DNA of 64,000 nt from Paraurantiacibacter namhicola (GCF_001687545.1 NZ_CP016545.1:744001-808000); one strand, 5' to 3'; positions 36,509 to 46,832 are shown, numbered from the stretch's first letter. Numbers and translations: made by a program. Notes: a model not told the origin generated them from the letters alone.

Positions 36509-38136
36509 CACCGCGTCAGCCTGAGGTTGCCGATACCCTGGCCGATGGCCGTGAAGATCTGCTCTAGATCGGTCCCGTCGCTGGTATAGAAGTGCTCGTC
36601 GCTGGTGGCGCACTGCTCGATATCGTCGGTGTCGCTGACATCCAGCGCGATCACCCAGATGGTGATGCCCATGCCCTTGGCGACGTCGCAGACGGAGTGG
36701 AAGCGGTCGATATGGCGCGAATCCTGCGTGCCAGATGTGCCGAGGCGTCCCTGGTAAGTCTCCACGCCGTAAGCCGAATAGAGGGTGGAGCCAGTGTCCA
36801 GCTTACCGTCTGTCATGAAAACGATATGCGTGTTGACAGGCACGCCATCGATGTCGGTGACGTTGTCCCCCTGATTGTAATTGTTGCCGGAAAAGAAGCC
36901 CGTGCGCGATGCGAAGCGGGCGCCCCACAGCATGCCGATATCGTGATAGGTCCCGCCCGTGACATTGGCCGTGGCAGTCGTCACCGCGGCGCCGAATGAA
37001 GCTTCGTCGACGTAAGCCGTCAGCCGGGTCGATTCCGACGGGCAGCCATCCTGCGAGAAGCCGCGCTGGACGAAGGGATCGTACCGGCCGAACTGCCGGG
37101 CCGTGTCATTGCCGTTGGCGGCCGCCGTATCGACGTCAGCCTGCGTGATTGTGGTCAGGATGGTGAAGGCATCGGCGGACGCCAGGCTCGGGCGCTCCTC
37201 AATGCAGCCCATGCCGCTGGTGCGGAAACCCTGGCGGTTGCCGGCAAGATAGCCGTGGGCGTTGTTCCAGTAAGAATTGCTGATGTGAACAGTCTTGTCG
37301 CCATTGTCGGTGAAGCTGCGATTGTCGCGGTACTTAGTGCCGTCCACGCCGGTCAGGGGGCGCTGGGCGGCCGTCTTCCATTCGCAATTCCAATAGGTGC
37401 TGCCGTCCGTATCGCATTCGCGGTACGACCATTCCCCGTCGACATAGGACTGGTCGACCAGGAAATCCCTGTTTTTCAGGGACCTGGCGATGTTGACCGT
37501 GTGCGAATAGGGCACAATGCCATAGCGCGTCTTCGATCCGTCATCGGCATCCAGCGCGCGGTAAAGGCCGCGCGCACCAGTCCGCAGGCGGCCGATCTTC
37601 GAACCGGTCTGCTCCACGCCGCCGCAGCCGCCCGCCGTTCCCGGGGGGCAGTTCATGGATCCGGTCACGTCCAGCACCAACACGACGTCGTTATGGCCCA
37701 TGTCCTTGGTGGCATCGCAGGTGACGGAGATGTCCAGCTTCTGGAAGCCGAAGGCCCGCATCAGCGATGTCGGCACTTCCGCGCTGGCGGTGCCGAGCAA
37801 TTCGCCCTTGTCCTGTGCATTCTGCGTCACAGAGAACTGCGTGTTCTGCATGTCCCCGGACGTGTGGGGGAAGTTGAAGTCGAAAAAGCGCTTCGCCTCG
37901 TCCTGCACGGACTGGTTGAAGGTGGTGCCGGTCATGTGCTGCCGTGCAGCCAGCACGCCCGCATCGCAGGCGTTCTGCAGCTTTGTGCGGGACATATAGG
38001 CCACGGACAGGTCCAGGCCGGACCCGACCATCATGGTCAGCGGAATGATCGCCGCCGCCGCGAGCGCGAGCGTGTTGCCGCCCGTGTCGCTCGCCAGACG
38101 CGACAGGAATCCCGAATGTTCGACAGGGTTACGCAT
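36508..38136 (-). CDS. TadG-like protein with von Willebrand factor A domain
   Basis: The 542-residue protein starts with a short cytoplasmic tail and one hydrophobic segment (NTLALAAAAIIPLTMMVGSG), as in TadG. The vWA domain begins near residue 150 with a MIDAS-like DVTGSM (Asp156/Ser160) and later contains VFMTDGKLDTG and WVIALDVSD, interrupted by a large Cys-containing insert between about residues 200 and 400. TadG proteins are minor Flp/Tad pilus components or adhesins (family knowledge). It heads the three-gene overlapping operon. Cysteine pairs in the insert suggest disulfides in the periplasm or outside the cell. Confidence 0.87.
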   Translation of the reverse strand: MRNPVEHSGFLSRLASDTGGNTLALAAAAIIPLTMMVGSGLDLSVAYMSRTKLQNACDAGVLAARQHMTGTTFNQSVQDEAKRFFDFNFPHTSGDMQNTQFSVTQNAQDKGELLGTASAEVPTSLMRAFGFQKLDISVTCDATKDMGHNDVVLVLDVTGSMNCPPGTAGGCGGVEQTGSKIGRLRTGARGLYRALDADDGSKTRYGIVPYSHTVNIARSLKNRDFLVDQSYVDGEWSYRECDTDGSTYWNCEWKTAAQRPLTGVDGTKYRDNRSFTDNGDKTVHISNSYWNNAHGYLAGNRQGFRTSGMGCIEERPSLASADAFTILTTITQADVDTAAANGNDTARQFGRYDPFVQRGFSQDGCPSESTRLTAYVDEASFGAAVTTATANVTGGTYHDIGMLWGARFASRTGFFSGNNYNQGDNVTDIDGVPVNTHIVFMTDGKLDTGSTLYSAYGVETYQGRLGTSGTQDSRHIDRFHSVCDVAKGMGITIWVIALDVSDTDDIEQCATSDEHFYTSDGTDLEQIFTAIGQGIGNLRLTR

Positions 38137-38323
38137 GGCCTACCCCTTCCCAAAAGCTAGATCAGGGAAATTACGGAGGGCGGGTTGCGATCTATGGTAG
38201 AAATGCGGTTAACGCCGCGGCAAGGGTTTCCCCGGCGTGCCTTGCCGCCTCCCGTTCCTTCCCCAGCGGTGGCCGTGATCGGGGGGCTGGCGAAATGGGT
38301 TGCAAGCTGCCATTGATACCGGC

Positions 38324-39802
38324 GTGAGCAAGACATCCGAAATCGACGTGCTGGTGGTCGGGGCAGGCCTGTCCGGCATCTCCATGGCCGCGCACATGGA
38401 AATGAAATGCCCGGATCGCAGCTATGTCGTGCTGGAACGGCGCGACAATCTGGGCGGCACTTGGGACCTGTTCCGCTATCCTGGTGTGCGGTCGGATTCC
38501 GACATGCATACGCTGGGCTTCAAGTTCGAACCCTGGCTCCACGAAGACGCGATTGCCGATGGGCCATCGATTCTGGAATATCTGCATGACACGGTGAACA
38601 AGCGCGGCATCACGCAGAACATCCATACCGGGACCCGCGTGATCTCTGCCGACTGGCGCGCTGCCGAGGCTGTCTGGACTGTGGAGGCCGAAGGCCCTGA
38701 TGGCCCGCGCCAGTACCGCGCGCGATGGCTCTACCTTGCCTCGGGCTATTACGATTACGACAATCCGCATGATGCGAAGCTGCCGGGTATCGACAGCTTC
38801 GGCGGCACGGTCATCCACCCTCAATTCTGGCCGCAGGACCTGGATTATTCCGGAAAGAAAGTCGTCGTGATCGGGTCCGGCGCCACGGCCGTGACCATCG
38901 TGCCCGCCATGGCGGAAACAGCCGCCTCCGTGACGATGCTGCAGCGCACGCCGACATGGATGGCAAGCGGTCCGCGGCGCGACCGTATCGGCAAGTTCCT
39001 GGAGCGCACCCTGCCGGAATCGCTCGCCTACCGGCTGACCCGGTGGAAGAATATCCTGTTCCGCAGCTACGTCTTCCGGGTGGCGCGCAAGAGCCCGGAC
39101 AAGCTGGCGGACAAGCTTCGCGGCTGGCTGCGGCGCGACCTGGAACATGCGTATGAGGAACGGCATTTCGAGCCGCCTTACGACCCGTGGAAGCAGCGCA
39201 TGTGCCTGGTACCAGATGGGGACCTGTTCGATGCAATGAAAGCGGGCAAGGCGCGGATCGAGACCGGTCATATCGATACGTTCGATGCCGGGGGCATCGT
39301 GCTGCAATCGGGCGAGCGGCTGGACGCTGATATCGTGGTCACCGCCACCGGGCTGCAGCTGCAGATCGGCGGGAAGATCAAGGTTTCGCGCGATGGCGTG
39401 CCGCTCGATTGGACGGACCACTTCTTCTATCGCAACTGCATGTTCTCCAACGTGGCGAACTTGTCCGTGGTGTTCGGATACCTCAACGCCAGCTGGACGC
39501 TGCGCGCGGACAACAATGCCGGTTACATCACGGATGTGCTGAACCACATGGCGCAGACCGGTTCGCAGGTCGTCTATCCGCTGCTGCATGCAGAGGATGA
39601 GCCGGAAGCACTCAAGCCCTTCGATTACGAAAGTGGTTATCTGGTCCGGGCGCAGCACATCATGCCCAAGAGCGGTCCGGAGCTGCCGTGGAAGCTGAAC
39701 CACGATTACCTGGGTGATCGGCGTGACCTGCGCCAGCGCCCCGTCGCGGATGGCACGCTGCGGTTCGAAAAGCTGCCGGAAAAGCAGGAGCAAGTGGCGT
39801 GA
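38324..39802 (+). CDS. FAD-dependent monooxygenase, Baeyer-Villiger type
   Basis: The 492-residue flavoprotein has FAD motif VVGAGLSGISMA, the Baeyer-Villiger fingerprint FGGTVIHPQFWP (FxGxxxHxxxW[P/D]) and NADPH motif VIGSGATAVTIVP. It should insert one oxygen into a ketone, or oxidise N/S atoms, with NADPH and O2. Start codon GTG at 38324 gives VSKTSEIDVLVVG; the ribosome site is weak and a TTG 24 bases upstream is the alternative. The stop overlaps the CinA-like gene (GTGA). Confidence 0.92.
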   Translation: MSKTSEIDVLVVGAGLSGISMAAHMEMKCPDRSYVVLERRDNLGGTWDLFRYPGVRSDSDMHTLGFKFEPWLHEDAIADGPSILEYLHDTVNKRGITQNIHTGTRVISADWRAAEAVWTVEAEGPDGPRQYRARWLYLASGYYDYDNPHDAKLPGIDSFGGTVIHPQFWPQDLDYSGKKVVVIGSGATAVTIVPAMAETAASVTMLQRTPTWMASGPRRDRIGKFLERTLPESLAYRLTRWKNILFRSYVFRVARKSPDKLADKLRGWLRRDLEHAYEERHFEPPYDPWKQRMCLVPDGDLFDAMKAGKARIETGHIDTFDAGGIVLQSGERLDADIVVTATGLQLQIGGKIKVSRDGVPLDWTDHFFYRNCMFSNVANLSVVFGYLNASWTLRADNNAGYITDVLNHMAQTGSQVVYPLLHAEDEPEALKPFDYESGYLVRAQHIMPKSGPELPWKLNHDYLGDRRDLRQRPVADGTLRFEKLPEKQEQVA

Positions 39803-40560
39803 GCCAGGATAAAGTTTACACCGCGGGCATGCTGGTGATCGGGGACGAAATCCTCTCCGGCCGTACGCATGACAAGAACATCGCGCAGGTCGCCAGCTGG
39901 CTGCAGGTGCAGGGCATCCGCCTGACCGAAGTGCGCGTGGTGGCCGACGTGCAGGCGCGCATCGTCGAGGCCGTGAATGCGCTGCGAGAGCAGTATGATT
40001 ACCTCTTCACCACCGGCGGTATCGGTCCCACGCATGACGACATTACGGTGGACGCGGTGGCCGAAGCGCTGGGCCGCGAGGTCGTGATCCACCCCGAAGC
40101 GCGCAAGACGCTGGAAGCCTATTACACCGGGCGCGGGCTGGAGCTGACCGAGGCGCGCCTGCGCATGGCGCGTGCACCGGAAGGGGCCGGACTGATCCCG
40201 AACCGCATCTCAGGCGCGCCAGGGATCCAGGTAGAAAATATCTACCTGATGGCCGGTGTCCCGCACATCACCGCCCAGATGCTGGACGGGCTGACAGGTA
40301 AGCTGGAAGGCGGCGCTCCGCTCCAGTCGCAGACGTTGGGCGGCTGGATCCCCGAAAGCGAAGTCTCCGATATTTTGCGCGCCTGCGAAAAGGCGCACGA
40401 ACGATGCCAGATCGGCAGCTACCCATTTTTCCGCGAAGGCACGGTGGGGGCGAACTTCGTGATCCGTTCGACCGAGAAAACCGCGCTGGAAGCCTGCGCC
40501 GCCGACCTCACCGGCCAGCTGGAAGCCGAAGGCTACGCAGTGACCCCGGGCGGGATCTGA
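39799..40560 (+). CDS. CinA N-terminal (molybdopterin-binding-like) domain protein
   Basis: The 253-residue protein has AGMLVIGDEILSGRTHDKN and YLFTTGGIGPTHDDITVDA, the MoaB/Mog-like domain of CinA. It lacks the C-terminal nicotinamide-nucleotide amidase half found in full CinA, so it is the short form. This fold can bind pterins or act as ADP-ribose pyrophosphatase (family knowledge). It overlaps the monooxygenase gene by 4 bases, so the two are co-translated, although no shared role is known. Confidence 0.92.
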   Translation: MSQDKVYTAGMLVIGDEILSGRTHDKNIAQVASWLQVQGIRLTEVRVVADVQARIVEAVNALREQYDYLFTTGGIGPTHDDITVDAVAEALGREVVIHPEARKTLEAYYTGRGLELTEARLRMARAPEGAGLIPNRISGAPGIQVENIYLMAGVPHITAQMLDGLTGKLEGGAPLQSQTLGGWIPESEVSDILRACEKAHERCQIGSYPFFREGTVGANFVIRSTEKTALEACAADLTGQLEAEGYAVTPGGI

Positions 40561-40619
40561 GGCGCAGCGGTTTTCCTTGCGGCCCTGCAATCGCGCGCTA
40601 GTCTGGCGGCGGGGGACGG

Positions 40620-43600
40620 ATGACAGGCCTAATTCTGATCGTGGTGACGGCTGCAGGGCTGGGTCTTTGGCTCCGCATGCGCCAGCTGGAGGAGCGCCTC
40701 GCGAAGCTGGAGGAGCAGGGCGATGCCCGCTTCCGCATGCTTCTTTCCGGCGCGCAGCGCGCTCCCGAGGCGGACCCGGTCGACGCCGCTCCAGGGCCAG
40801 GCGAAGACCCCGTGCTACCTGCCGATGAGCCCCTGGCGCCTGCTCCGTCGGAGCAGCTGACGCGGCCTGCGGCTTTCGATCCCCCTGACACGTCCGAGAG
40901 CGCCATATCCGCGCCGGTCGAGCAGCCGCGACCCGACTTCGACACCGACTTCGATACCGAACTTGATGCCGGCATCGAAGAGGCGGACGAAGCGGCACCC
41001 CGGTCGGCTTACAAAGCGCCGGAATTCGATTTCGAGGAAATCTTCGGGCGTCGCCTGCCGATCTGGGCGGGCGGGATCGCGCTGGCTGTCGCCGGGATAT
41101 TCCTGGTGCTGTATTCGATCGAGAACGGCTTGGTGACGGAGCCGGTGCGTGTCGCGCTGAGCTTCGTGTTCGGGATCGGCCTGCTTGGCGCAGCGGAAGC
41201 AGCGCACCGCATGGCGCACCGCGTCTCCGATCCGCGCGTCGGGCAGGCGCTGGCGGGCGCGGGCCTCGCGACGCTTTATGCCGCCTTTTACCTTGCCGGC
41301 GCGCGCTATGGCCTGATTGGCCCGGCCGCGAGCTTTGCCGGGCTTGCGCTCGTCACAGGGCTAGCGGTCGGGCTGACTTTCCGCTTCGGCCTGCCTGCCG
41401 CCATCCTGGGCCTGCTAGGCGGTTTCGCGACGCCGCTGCTGGTGGCGAGCGACGATGCGAATGTCCCCGTCCTCGCCTTTTATCTCGCGCTGCTGACTGC
41501 CGCGCTGGCGTTGACTGGGCGCAGGACTGGCATGCGCTGGCTCGGCTTCGCCGCCATCTTCACCGGCTTCGGCTGGGGTGCCGTCATGCTGGCCGCTGGG
41601 CCGGTCATGCGCGGAGATATGCTCGCCATCGGGCTGTACATTGTGGCGCTGGGCGCAATCATTCCGGCCGCCTTACCGTTCGAGGGCAAGTGGCTGTGGC
41701 CGCGGCTGGTCACTGCCGCGTTGGGCGCTCTCCAGCTGGCCATACTGGTCGCCTCCGCCGGCTATGACCTGCTGACTTGGGGCCTCTATTTCCTGCTCGC
41801 TGCCGGTCTTGCGGCGCTTGGCTGGAAACTGGAGCAGCTGCGCGCAGGATCGGCCATTGCAGCCGCTACCGCGCTGATGCTGTTGCTTATCTGGCCGGAC
41901 CCGGTTGCCACCCATTTCGCGATAGTGGGCGCGGGCGGCGCACTGGTCTTCCTAACTGTGCCGCTGGCGCTGATCTGGCAGGACCGTGCCCGCCAGCTCG
42001 ATATCGCGCAGCTCTGCGTGGGCGCAGTCCTCCTGGCCATGGCGGGATGGGCGCAATTCGGGCCGGATGGTGATTTCGAGCCCTATGCAAGACTTGGCCT
42101 GATGACGGCAGCGCTTGCAGCCTTCCCTGCTCTCGCCGCCTGGCGGATGTGGGATCGTACCTCTGCCACCAAGATCATCGACGCGCCGATTGCCGGCACC
42201 GGCGTGCTGGCAGCCATGGCAGGCTATCTGCTGCTGCCGGAATGGGCGAAGCCCTTCGCCCCGGCACTGGTGGGCGTTGGCCTGGCGCTCGTCGCGGCCA
42301 GGCGGCAGGATGGAAACGCCGCGATCTTCGGCTGGGTCGCCGCGCTGGCAGGGCTAATGGTGCTGCTTGGGACGGACTTCCGGCTGGAGGAGACCGCACG
42401 CCTGTTCGGTGTGGTCCGGTTCGGAATGGACGAGGGCGCAGCATCGCTGCTGCTCGCAATGCTGCGTTGGATGATGACGGCACTGCCATTTGCCGCGCTT
42501 GCCCTGTGGGACCGCGCTGGCAAGCGGCGCTTTGCGGCAGAGCTGTTCCTGGCGGCAACCCTGTACGGCGTTATCGCGCAGATCGCTCCGCCCGAGGTCC
42601 TGCCGCTCCTCACGGCGCTGGGCGCAATGGCCGCAATCCATTGGCTGGCCGGGCGGCGGGGCCTGTGGCTTGGCGCGATGGCCATTGCCGGGCTCTGGAC
42701 GGTGGGCCCTATCTTCACCTGGCTTGGCACCGGGGGCGAGGCGGCTCTGGGCATGGCCATGTTCGTGACGGACCTGCCCGCGCTGACGGACACGCTCCAA
42801 CGCCTCCTGCCCTTTGCTGCGGCGGGCGCTTTTGTCGCCGCGCGGCAGGCTGGCAAGCGGCGGGCAATCTGGTCGATCGCATTTGCGGCGGCGGCGGTCA
42901 TTATCGCCGCGCATGTGCTGTTCAAGCAACTCTTCGCGATCGGAACGCTGGAGCAATTCGTGCAATACGGGCTGGCGGAGCGCACAGCATGGCAGGCGCT
43001 GCTGGTCATCGGCGGTCTGGGGCTGGCGCGGCTAGTGTCGGCGCGCCTGGGCAAGGCGGATGGGCTGCGATGGGCGGGATACGGCCTTGCAGCGGCGGGC
43101 ATGGCGCATTTCGCGTGGTTCTCCATGGTGCTGCACAATCCGCTGTGGGACGCGCAGGCGACGGGCGCGCTGCCCGTGCTTAACCTGCTGCTCGTATCCT
43201 ACGGTATCGCCGGGCTTGGCGTGCATTTCCTTGCCGCGGGGAAGGACGGCGGGGAGGATCGCCGCGTGGCGCTCGCACGCCGGGTCGCGGCGATGGTGCT
43301 GATCTGCGCTTATGCCCTGTCGGAGCTGCGGCATGCCTTTTCGGGCAGCATCCTGACCGCGCAGCCGATGGGCCAGACGGAGGACCTGCTGCGGTCGCTG
43401 CTGGGTATCGTGCTGGCGCTCGGCTTCCTCGCCTGGGGCTCGCGGACGGACCAGCGCAGCTGGCGCATCGGTTCGCTGGTGCTGATGCTGCTGGCAGTGG
43501 CCAAGGTGTTCCTGGTGGATGCCGCCGGGCTGGAAGGCCTGCTTCGCATTGCCAGCTTCCTTGCGCTGGGATTCAGCCTGATCGGCATAGGCTGGGTCTA

Positions 43601-43652
43601 TTCCCGTCAGCTGAAATCCCGCACGCCCGATGCGGACAACACCGCCACATAG
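40620..43652 (+). CDS. DUF2339 giant multipass membrane protein
   Basis: The 1010-residue protein starts with one TM segment and a charged coiled region (RMRQLEERLAKLEEQGD), then an acidic, Pro-rich linker to about residue 130. EEIFGRRLPIWAGGIALAVAGIFLVLYSIE is the start of the DUF2339 core and of more than 20 hydrophobic segments to the C-terminus. GGGGGACGG precedes the ATG. The function of DUF2339 is not established. It ends just before a bidirectional terminator facing rplA. Confidence 0.9.
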   Translation: MTGLILIVVTAAGLGLWLRMRQLEERLAKLEEQGDARFRMLLSGAQRAPEADPVDAAPGPGEDPVLPADEPLAPAPSEQLTRPAAFDPPDTSESAISAPVEQPRPDFDTDFDTELDAGIEEADEAAPRSAYKAPEFDFEEIFGRRLPIWAGGIALAVAGIFLVLYSIENGLVTEPVRVALSFVFGIGLLGAAEAAHRMAHRVSDPRVGQALAGAGLATLYAAFYLAGARYGLIGPAASFAGLALVTGLAVGLTFRFGLPAAILGLLGGFATPLLVASDDANVPVLAFYLALLTAALALTGRRTGMRWLGFAAIFTGFGWGAVMLAAGPVMRGDMLAIGLYIVALGAIIPAALPFEGKWLWPRLVTAALGALQLAILVASAGYDLLTWGLYFLLAAGLAALGWKLEQLRAGSAIAAATALMLLLIWPDPVATHFAIVGAGGALVFLTVPLALIWQDRARQLDIAQLCVGAVLLAMAGWAQFGPDGDFEPYARLGLMTAALAAFPALAAWRMWDRTSATKIIDAPIAGTGVLAAMAGYLLLPEWAKPFAPALVGVGLALVAARRQDGNAAIFGWVAALAGLMVLLGTDFRLEETARLFGVVRFGMDEGAASLLLAMLRWMMTALPFAALALWDRAGKRRFAAELFLAATLYGVIAQIAPPEVLPLLTALGAMAAIHWLAGRRGLWLGAMAIAGLWTVGPIFTWLGTGGEAALGMAMFVTDLPALTDTLQRLLPFAAAGAFVAARQAGKRRAIWSIAFAAAAVIIAAHVLFKQLFAIGTLEQFVQYGLAERTAWQALLVIGGLGLARLVSARLGKADGLRWAGYGLAAAGMAHFAWFSMVLHNPLWDAQATGALPVLNLLLVSYGIAGLGVHFLAAGKDGGEDRRVALARRVAAMVLICAYALSELRHAFSGSILTAQPMGQTEDLLRSLLGIVLALGFLAWGSRTDQRSWRIGSLVLMLLAVAKVFLVDAAGLEGLLRIASFLALGFSLIGIGWVYSRQLKSRTPDADNTAT

Positions 43653-43687
43653 AAAAGGGCCGGAGGTTCGCACCCCCGGCCCCTTTT
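43653..43687. terminator. Bidirectional terminator between DUF2339 gene and rplA
   Basis: The arm AAAAGGGCCGG (43653-43663) pairs with CCGGCCCCTTTT (43676-43687) with one bulged C, giving a T-run on either strand. It begins directly after the DUF2339 stop and also serves rplA read from the minus strand. Confidence 0.82.
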
Positions 43688-43815
43688 CCGTTCGTAAGGC
43701 TGTAGGAAAGTCTCAGTCCGATCCCGCAGGGATCGCCAGGCCGACCGGCCGCCGCGCGGTTAGCGCGAAAGCCTAAGGGCCCGCACGGGCCCGCCGGCGC
43801 CTGAGGCCTGCCGAA

Positions 43816-44514
43816 TTAAGCCCCTTCGATCTCGGCGATGTCGATCTTCAGGCCCGGGCCCATCGTGGAGGTGACAGTCACCTTCTTGACGTACTTGCCC
43901 TTCGCGCCGGTCGGCTTCGCTTTCACGATCGCGCTGGTGAAGGCCTTGAAGTTCTCTTCCAGCTTGGCGTCGTCGAAGCTCAGCTTGCCGATGCCGGAGT
44001 GGATGATGCCCATCTTCTCGACGCGGAACTCGACCTGGCCTCCCTTGGCGTCCTTCACGGCCTGTTCCACGTTCGGGGTGACGGTGCCCAGCTTGGGGTT
44101 CGGCATCAGGCCCTTGGGGCCCAGCACCTTACCAAGACGGCCGACGACGCCCATCATGTCCGGCGTGGCGATCACGCGGTCATAATCGAGGTTGCCTGCC
44201 TGCATGTCTTCCATCAGGTCTTCCGCGCCGACCTTGTCGGCACCGGCGGCCAGCGCCTTGTCGGCATTGTCGCCCTTGGCGAACACGGCGACCTTGATGT
44301 CCTTGCCCGTGCCACCCGGCAGCGAGACCATGCCGCGAACCATCTGGTCCGCATGGCGCGGATCGACGCCCAGGTTCATGGCAACTTCGACGGTCTCGTC
44401 GAACTTCTTGCTGCCCAGTTCCTTTAGGATGGAGAGCGCTTCGGTCACGCCGTACAGCTTTTCGCTGTCGACCTTCTCGGCCAGCACGTTCTGCTTCTTC
44501 GTCTGCGTAGCCAT
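43816..44514 (-). CDS. rplA: 50S ribosomal protein L1
   Basis: The 232-residue length and motifs are standard for L1: [55 protein letters not shown] and a C-terminal [15 protein letters not shown]. It binds 23S rRNA at the L1 stalk and its own mRNA (family knowledge). Two bases separate it from rplK. No rplJ follows; a terminator and an opposing gene come next, so the usual rplKAJL-rpoBC order is broken. Confidence 0.98.
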   Translation of the reverse strand: MATQTKKQNVLAEKVDSEKLYGVTEALSILKELGSKKFDETVEVAMNLGVDPRHADQMVRGMVSLPGGTGKDIKVAVFAKGDNADKALAAGADKVGAEDLMEDMQAGNLDYDRVIATPDMMGVVGRLGKVLGPKGLMPNPKLGTVTPNVEQAVKDAKGGQVEFRVEKMGIIHSGIGKLSFDDAKLEENFKAFTSAIVKAKPTGAKGKYVKKVTVTSTMGPGLKIDIAEIEGA

Positions 44515-44516
44515 GA

Positions 44517-44948
44517 TCAGCCCTCCACCACTTCGATGCCCATCGAACGGGCGGAACCGCCGATGATCTTGACAGCCTGGTCGATGTCGTTGGCGTTCAG
44601 GTCCTTCATCTTCATTTCGGCAATTTCAGCCAGCTGGCTGGTCTTGATCGAACCGATGATGTCCTTGCCCGGCTCCTTGGAGCCCGACTTGATCTTCATG
44701 GCCTTCTTGATGAGGAAGCTCGCGGGCGGGCTCTTGGTCACGAAGGTGAAGCTGCGATCCGCATAGACCGTGATCTTGGTCGGGATCGGGGCGTTCTTTT
44801 CCATGTCCTGCGTGGCGGCATTGAACGCCTTGCAGAATTCCATGATGTTCACGCCGCGCTGGCCCAGGGCAGGGCCGATCGGCGGGGAGGGGTTAGCGGC
44901 GCCCGCAGGCACCTGAAGGTTGATGTAACCTTCGATCTTCTTGGCCAT
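44517..44948 (-). CDS. rplK: 50S ribosomal protein L11
   Basis: The 143-residue protein has the L11 sequence throughout: [47 protein letters not shown] and [13 protein letters not shown]. It forms the GTPase-associated centre of the ribosome. AGGAGG-like sequence precedes the ATG. About 1.9 kb separates it from nusG, occupied by two genes on the other strand. Confidence 0.98.
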   Translation of the reverse strand: MAKKIEGYINLQVPAGAANPSPPIGPALGQRGVNIMEFCKAFNAATQDMEKNAPIPTKITVYADRSFTFVTKSPPASFLIKKAMKIKSGSKEPGKDIIGSIKTSQLAEIAEMKMKDLNANDIDQAVKIIGGSARSMGIEVVEG

Positions 44949-45181
44949 GGTGGCCTCCTTTTCACACTGTCACCCGCGCGCTGCGGCGAGGGTTCATGTT
45001 AAGCGGTCAGGCGGTGGGCCGGATGGCACACCTCCCGCAGGTGATTCCCGAACTGTCGCTGGGAAGGCGCGCGGATAGCGGCGGATGCGCGGGAATGCAA
45101 GCGTGCCGGGCGTGCCGGTCCGGCCTGCACTTCACCGCATGGCTGTTGCACGAAAGGCTGGCCCGGCTATGCGGCGCGGCG

Positions 45182-45646
45182 ATGCATCGCTTCCGGTCAT
45201 GGCCTGCCATCCTGCCGCTGCTTCTGGCTGCGCTGGCCATGCGTGCGCTGGTTCCTGCAGGCTGGATGCTGGACGTGACGGAGCACGGCGTGTTGCAGCT
45301 GCGGATCTGCTCACCGCAGGCAGGCCCCGTACCCGACCGCGCTTCCAATCAGGGCGCGCACACAGACATGGATCACGGGGCCATGGATCATGGGGCGATG
45401 GGCCATGCCCCGATAGCGGAGCATGACGGGCCCGACCAGCCGCTCCATCCCGCAGCCCCGCAGGTGATGGACGGTCTGTGCGCATTTGCTGTGGCCGGGG
45501 CCCAGGCGCTTGCGGCCGCTCCGCCCGAACTTAGCGATCTTCCGCAGCCAGCGGCAGTTGCGCTGGCATCATGGCAGGCAGCCGAGGCACCGCGTATCGC
45601 GCTGCGCCTGAGACCGCCGGGCCGCGCCCCGCCTGCCCGCGCCTGA
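45182..45646 (+). CDS. DUF2946-like small membrane protein with His/Met-rich loop
   Basis: The 154-residue protein has an N-terminal hydrophobic segment (WPAILPLLLAALAMRALVPA), the LVPAGWML motif, and a CSPQ-to-C spacing like DUF2946 proteins. The loop DMDHGAMDHGAMGHAP is typical of copper-binding Met/His repeats. The start is uncertain: upstream in-frame Mets exist, but the Met at 45182 begins the recognisable part. It is 66 bases upstream of a beta-barrel gene that also has a His/Met loop, suggesting a metal (copper) response pair. Confidence 0.65.
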   Translation: MHRFRSWPAILPLLLAALAMRALVPAGWMLDVTEHGVLQLRICSPQAGPVPDRASNQGAHTDMDHGAMDHGAMGHAPIAEHDGPDQPLHPAAPQVMDGLCAFAVAGAQALAAAPPELSDLPQPAAVALASWQAAEAPRIALRLRPPGRAPPARA

Positions 45647-45712
45647 CACGGCCTGCGAATTCGCGCGGGCCGTTTCGGACGCACGAACCTCATATCAGGA
45701 CGGGAATTTCCC

Positions 45713-46828
45713 ATGACTACCGCATTTCGTGCGGGCAGCGCGCTGCTCGCCATTACCCTTTGCTCGCAACCTGCGATCGCGCAGGACGAAGCCGTAACCA
45801 TCGAAGGTGACGAGATCGTCGTCACGCCGGTCAGCCTTCACCCGGCCGCCGGGCTGATGAATGAACACACGCATGACGGGGGCGAGGTCATGATTGGCCT
45901 GCGCTATGCCCGCACCCGCTCGGGCGGCACCAATGTGCGCGGCACGAAGGAGATCTCCGACGCCGAGATCCTGGCTGCCGGATACGCATCGCGCACCAGT
46001 TCGATGACCATGGAAATGGTCATGCTGGACCTGATGTATGCCCCCGATGACAGACTGACGCTGATGGTCATGCCGCACTGGATGCGGCACGAAATGACCA
46101 TGCTGGGGATCGACCCGGCGAATACGGGCGGCGGGATGCATGGGGGAGGCATGCATGGCGGAATGGCCGGTCATCATGGTCACTCGCCCGCGTTCGGCGA
46201 GACAATGACGCATGCCGCCGAAGGGTTCTCCGATACGCTCGTGTCCGCAAGCTATCGCTTGGCTCATTCTCCTGCGCTGAAGGCGCATGCCACCCTGGGT
46301 GTCTGGGTACCGACGGGCCGCGTTGACTTGCAGAACCATGACGGCACCTTCGTTCACTACGGCATGCAGCCCGGCAGCGGTTCATGGGACCTTGAGCCGT
46401 CGCTGACCGTCTCTGGCCAGTCCGGCGAGATGGGGTGGGGGCTGCAGGCAAGCTATCGCTGGCGGCTCGAGGAGGAGAATGCCAGCGGCTTCGCCTTTGG
46501 TGACCGTTTTGCCCTGCGCGGCTGGGCGAGCTGGCGCGCGGCGCGCGACGTCAGCCTGACGGGGCGGCTGAGCTTCGAAAGCGAAGGGCCGGTTACTGGC
46601 CATTACAATGGCCCGCATAACCATTCGGCCCCGGCAGATAGGCAGGCAAATTACGGCGGAGAGCGAATCTACGCCGACATCGGCATCAATTATGCACTGC
46701 CGTTTGGCGGTCCGGACCGGCCACAGATCGGGCTGGAAGCGGGCGTCCCGCTCTACCAGGATTTGAACGGCATCCAGGCGCCTGACCAATGGCGGATGGC
46801 GCTGTCGCTGACCAAGGCGTTCCGCTGA
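45713..46828 (+). CDS. Outer membrane beta-barrel protein, metal-associated transporter-like
   Basis: The 371-residue protein has a signal peptide ending near PAIAQ|DE and alternating hydrophobic strands through to a C-terminal aromatic-ending segment ([10 protein letters not shown]), consistent with an outer membrane barrel of the phenol-degradation meta-pathway (MetA-like) or transporter group. A loop at about residues 142-160 reads [20 protein letters not shown], a clear His/Met metal-binding stretch. Together with the upstream DUF2946-like gene this suggests copper handling; that is inference. A perfect terminator hairpin follows. Confidence 0.8.
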   Translation: MTTAFRAGSALLAITLCSQPAIAQDEAVTIEGDEIVVTPVSLHPAAGLMNEHTHDGGEVMIGLRYARTRSGGTNVRGTKEISDAEILAAGYASRTSSMTMEMVMLDLMYAPDDRLTLMVMPHWMRHEMTMLGIDPANTGGGMHGGGMHGGMAGHHGHSPAFGETMTHAAEGFSDTLVSASYRLAHSPALKAHATLGVWVPTGRVDLQNHDGTFVHYGMQPGSGSWDLEPSLTVSGQSGEMGWGLQASYRWRLEEENASGFAFGDRFALRGWASWRAARDVSLTGRLSFESEGPVTGHYNGPHNHSAPADRQANYGGERIYADIGINYALPFGGPDRPQIGLEAGVPLYQDLNGIQAPDQWRMALSLTKAFR

Positions 46829-46832
46829 AAAG

